6,609 nt of DNA from an uncultured Veillonellaceae bacterium. GTDB taxonomy: Bacteria; Bacillota; Negativicutes; Veillonellales; Megasphaeraceae. The stretch is taken from contig UREG01000086.1 of assembly GCA_900546795.1 (NCBI GenBank), positions 1 to 6,609 of the forward strand, given 5' to 3'. Positions 5,618-6,609 of the stretch are shown here, in pieces. A program made the position numbers and the translations under genes. The notes under the pieces were generated by a model, which worked only from the letters and a program-made list of their open reading frames with translations, was not told the origin of the DNA and did not search any database. The number at the start of each line of letters is the position of its first letter. Within the stretch, counting starts at the first letter, position 1.

Positions 5618-6609
5618 ATGTCGATGCAGATTATTATTGGACTTGTAGTTATTTTGGCTACGATGTACTGTTTAGCGAAACGCTTTGAATCCCGGCTGGT
5701 ATTATTTTTGGCAGGTCTGATTCTTTCGTGTATCGCGATGGATCCCATGGCAGTATTTAAAGCCTTTACCAAAGCGATGACAAACGCGAAAGTCATTGAG
5801 CCGATCATTGCGTCTATGGGGTTTGCTTTTGTTTTGAAATATACCAAGTGCGACGAACATTTGGTGCATTTATTGTCTAAAGGGCTGAAAAATTTAGGAC
5901 CCTTTCTGGTTCCCGGTGCAATATTGATTACCGCATTTATCAATATTTCTATTACCAGTTCTTCCGGCTGCTCGGCAGCGGTAGGCGCGATTTTGATCCC
6001 ATTGCTCATGCGCATGGGCGTGCATCCGGCGATGGCCGCTTCCGCGGTATTTTTAGGGACGTATGGATCGCCGCATGTCAATCCCGGCTATCATCAGGTC
6101 GTCATTGTTTCCGAAGTAGCCAAGCTTACGCCGATGGATGTTATCTCGTATTTTGCCATGCCGATTACCGTATCGGCTTTTGTATGCGCGGCAGTGCTTA
6201 CGGTGATTGCCTTTGTCAAGAAAGAATATAAAGGCTATGTCATGGAAGCTGCAGACGATGCGGGCAATCCGGATTTTAAAGTCAATATTTTCAAATCGAT
6301 TGTTCCTATCGTTCCGATCGTACTGCTTCTGGCGAGCAATGCCGGCATGTTCTTCGGGATCAAACTGGGGATCTCCCATGCCATGATCATTGGTTCAGTT
6401 CTGGCGTACCTGGTATCCTATAAAGAAACAAACCCGCAGAAAATATCGAAAGAATTTTTCCACGGTGCAGGAGAAGGCTTTGGCCATGTATACGGCATCG
6501 TAACTTGCTCGCTCATGTTTGTAGGCGGTTTGACGGCAATCGGTATGATCAAAGAACTGATCGCGGCGATGTCGGCATATCCGGAAATTGCCAAACTGAG
6601 CAATGATGA
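5618..6609 (+). CDS. dcuC: DcuC-family C4-dicarboxylate carrier, N-terminal part
   Basis: An integral inner-membrane carrier of the DcuC family, which moves C4-dicarboxylates such as succinate and fumarate in anaerobes. The frame is open to the window edge: 330 codons plus two bases, against 461 residues in E. coli DcuC, so roughly 130 are missing beyond the window. About ten hydrophobic segments are visible (for example around 4-20, 27-41, 93-112, 174-200, 226-248, 254-268, 290-312). The region INISITSSSGCSAAVGAILIP (108-128) matches the Ser/Gly-rich AVSSATG stretch of E. coli DcuC, and SEVAKLTPMDVISYFAMPI corresponds to its AAEMPLIDFAFKTTLPI. TYGSPHVNPGYHQ (148-160), with two His, replaces the E. 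coli PAAIILAPTSGD region. Start: AAGGAG at 5604-5609, eight bases before ATG 5618; the second ATG at 5624 is worse placed. The family call is good; the substrate may differ from that of E. coli DcuC. Confidence 0.85.
   Translation, partial: MSMQIIIGLVVILATMYCLAKRFESRLVLFLAGLILSCIAMDPMAVFKAFTKAMTNAKVIEPIIASMGFAFVLKYTKCDEHLVHLLSKGLKNLGPFLVPGAILITAFINISITSSSGCSAAVGAILIPLLMRMGVHPAMAASAVFLGTYGSPHVNPGYHQVVIVSEVAKLTPMDVISYFAMPITVSAFVCAAVLTVIAFVKKEYKGYVMEAADDAGNPDFKVNIFKSIVPIVPIVLLLASNAGMFFGIKLGISHAMIIGSVLAYLVSYKETNPQKISKEFFHGAGEGFGHVYGIVTCSLMFVGGLTAIGMIKELIAAMSAYPEIAKLSND

Noticed and set aside
5554..6081. 175-codon antisense open frame opposite the dcuC-like start
   Set aside because: The + strand encodes a clear membrane carrier with a good ribosome binding site; the antisense translation has no family features.

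Overview
The window looks like a chromosomal segment of an anaerobic diderm Firmicute (Negativicutes, for example a Megasphaera-like organism). This is inferred from three things: an RND-type periplasmic adaptor, which implies an outer membrane; strong AGGAGG-type ribosome binding sites and Firmicute-like versions of several families (a standalone DUF2156 protein, an Eis-like acetyltransferase, a Pat-like acetyltransferase ending in a ...MEKHIG... tail); and an anaerobic C4-dicarboxylate carrier. The genus is a guess. All convincing genes are on the + strand.

Region by region: (1) 1-520 is the 3' end of an RND efflux membrane-fusion (adaptor) protein. A perfect 19-nt inverted repeat covers its last codons, and a weak U-tract terminator may follow. 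(2) 613-4137 is a tight four-gene operon: an IclR-family regulator, a 3-methyladenine DNA glycosylase of the AAG/Mpg family (4-nt ATGA overlap with the regulator), a DUF2156 protein with a GNAT-like acyltransferase fold, and an Eis-like GNAT acetyltransferase. A strong intrinsic terminator at 4159-4191 closes it. (3) 4192-4633 has no convincing complete gene but holds coding-like sequence split between two frames, possibly a decayed gene. (4) 4634-5221 is a Pat/YncA-type GNAT acetyltransferase. (5) 5222-5617 is AT-rich, has no gene, and carries two long inverted repeats and a candidate promoter. (6) 5618 to the window end is the N-terminal two-thirds of a DcuC-family dicarboxylate carrier that runs off the window.

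How the genes work together: the four-gene cluster is translationally coupled and probably transcribed from one promoter just upstream of iclR, so a small-molecule-responsive repressor/activator is co-expressed with an alkylation-repair enzyme and two acyltransferase-fold proteins. The substrate logic is unknown. No CRISPR array, insertion sequence, tRNA or rRNA was seen. No clearly new system was recognised. The points most worth checking are the likely ATT start of the DUF2156 gene, the palindrome upstream of iclR, the two-frame relic at 4233-4633, and the inverted repeats upstream of the dcuC-like gene.
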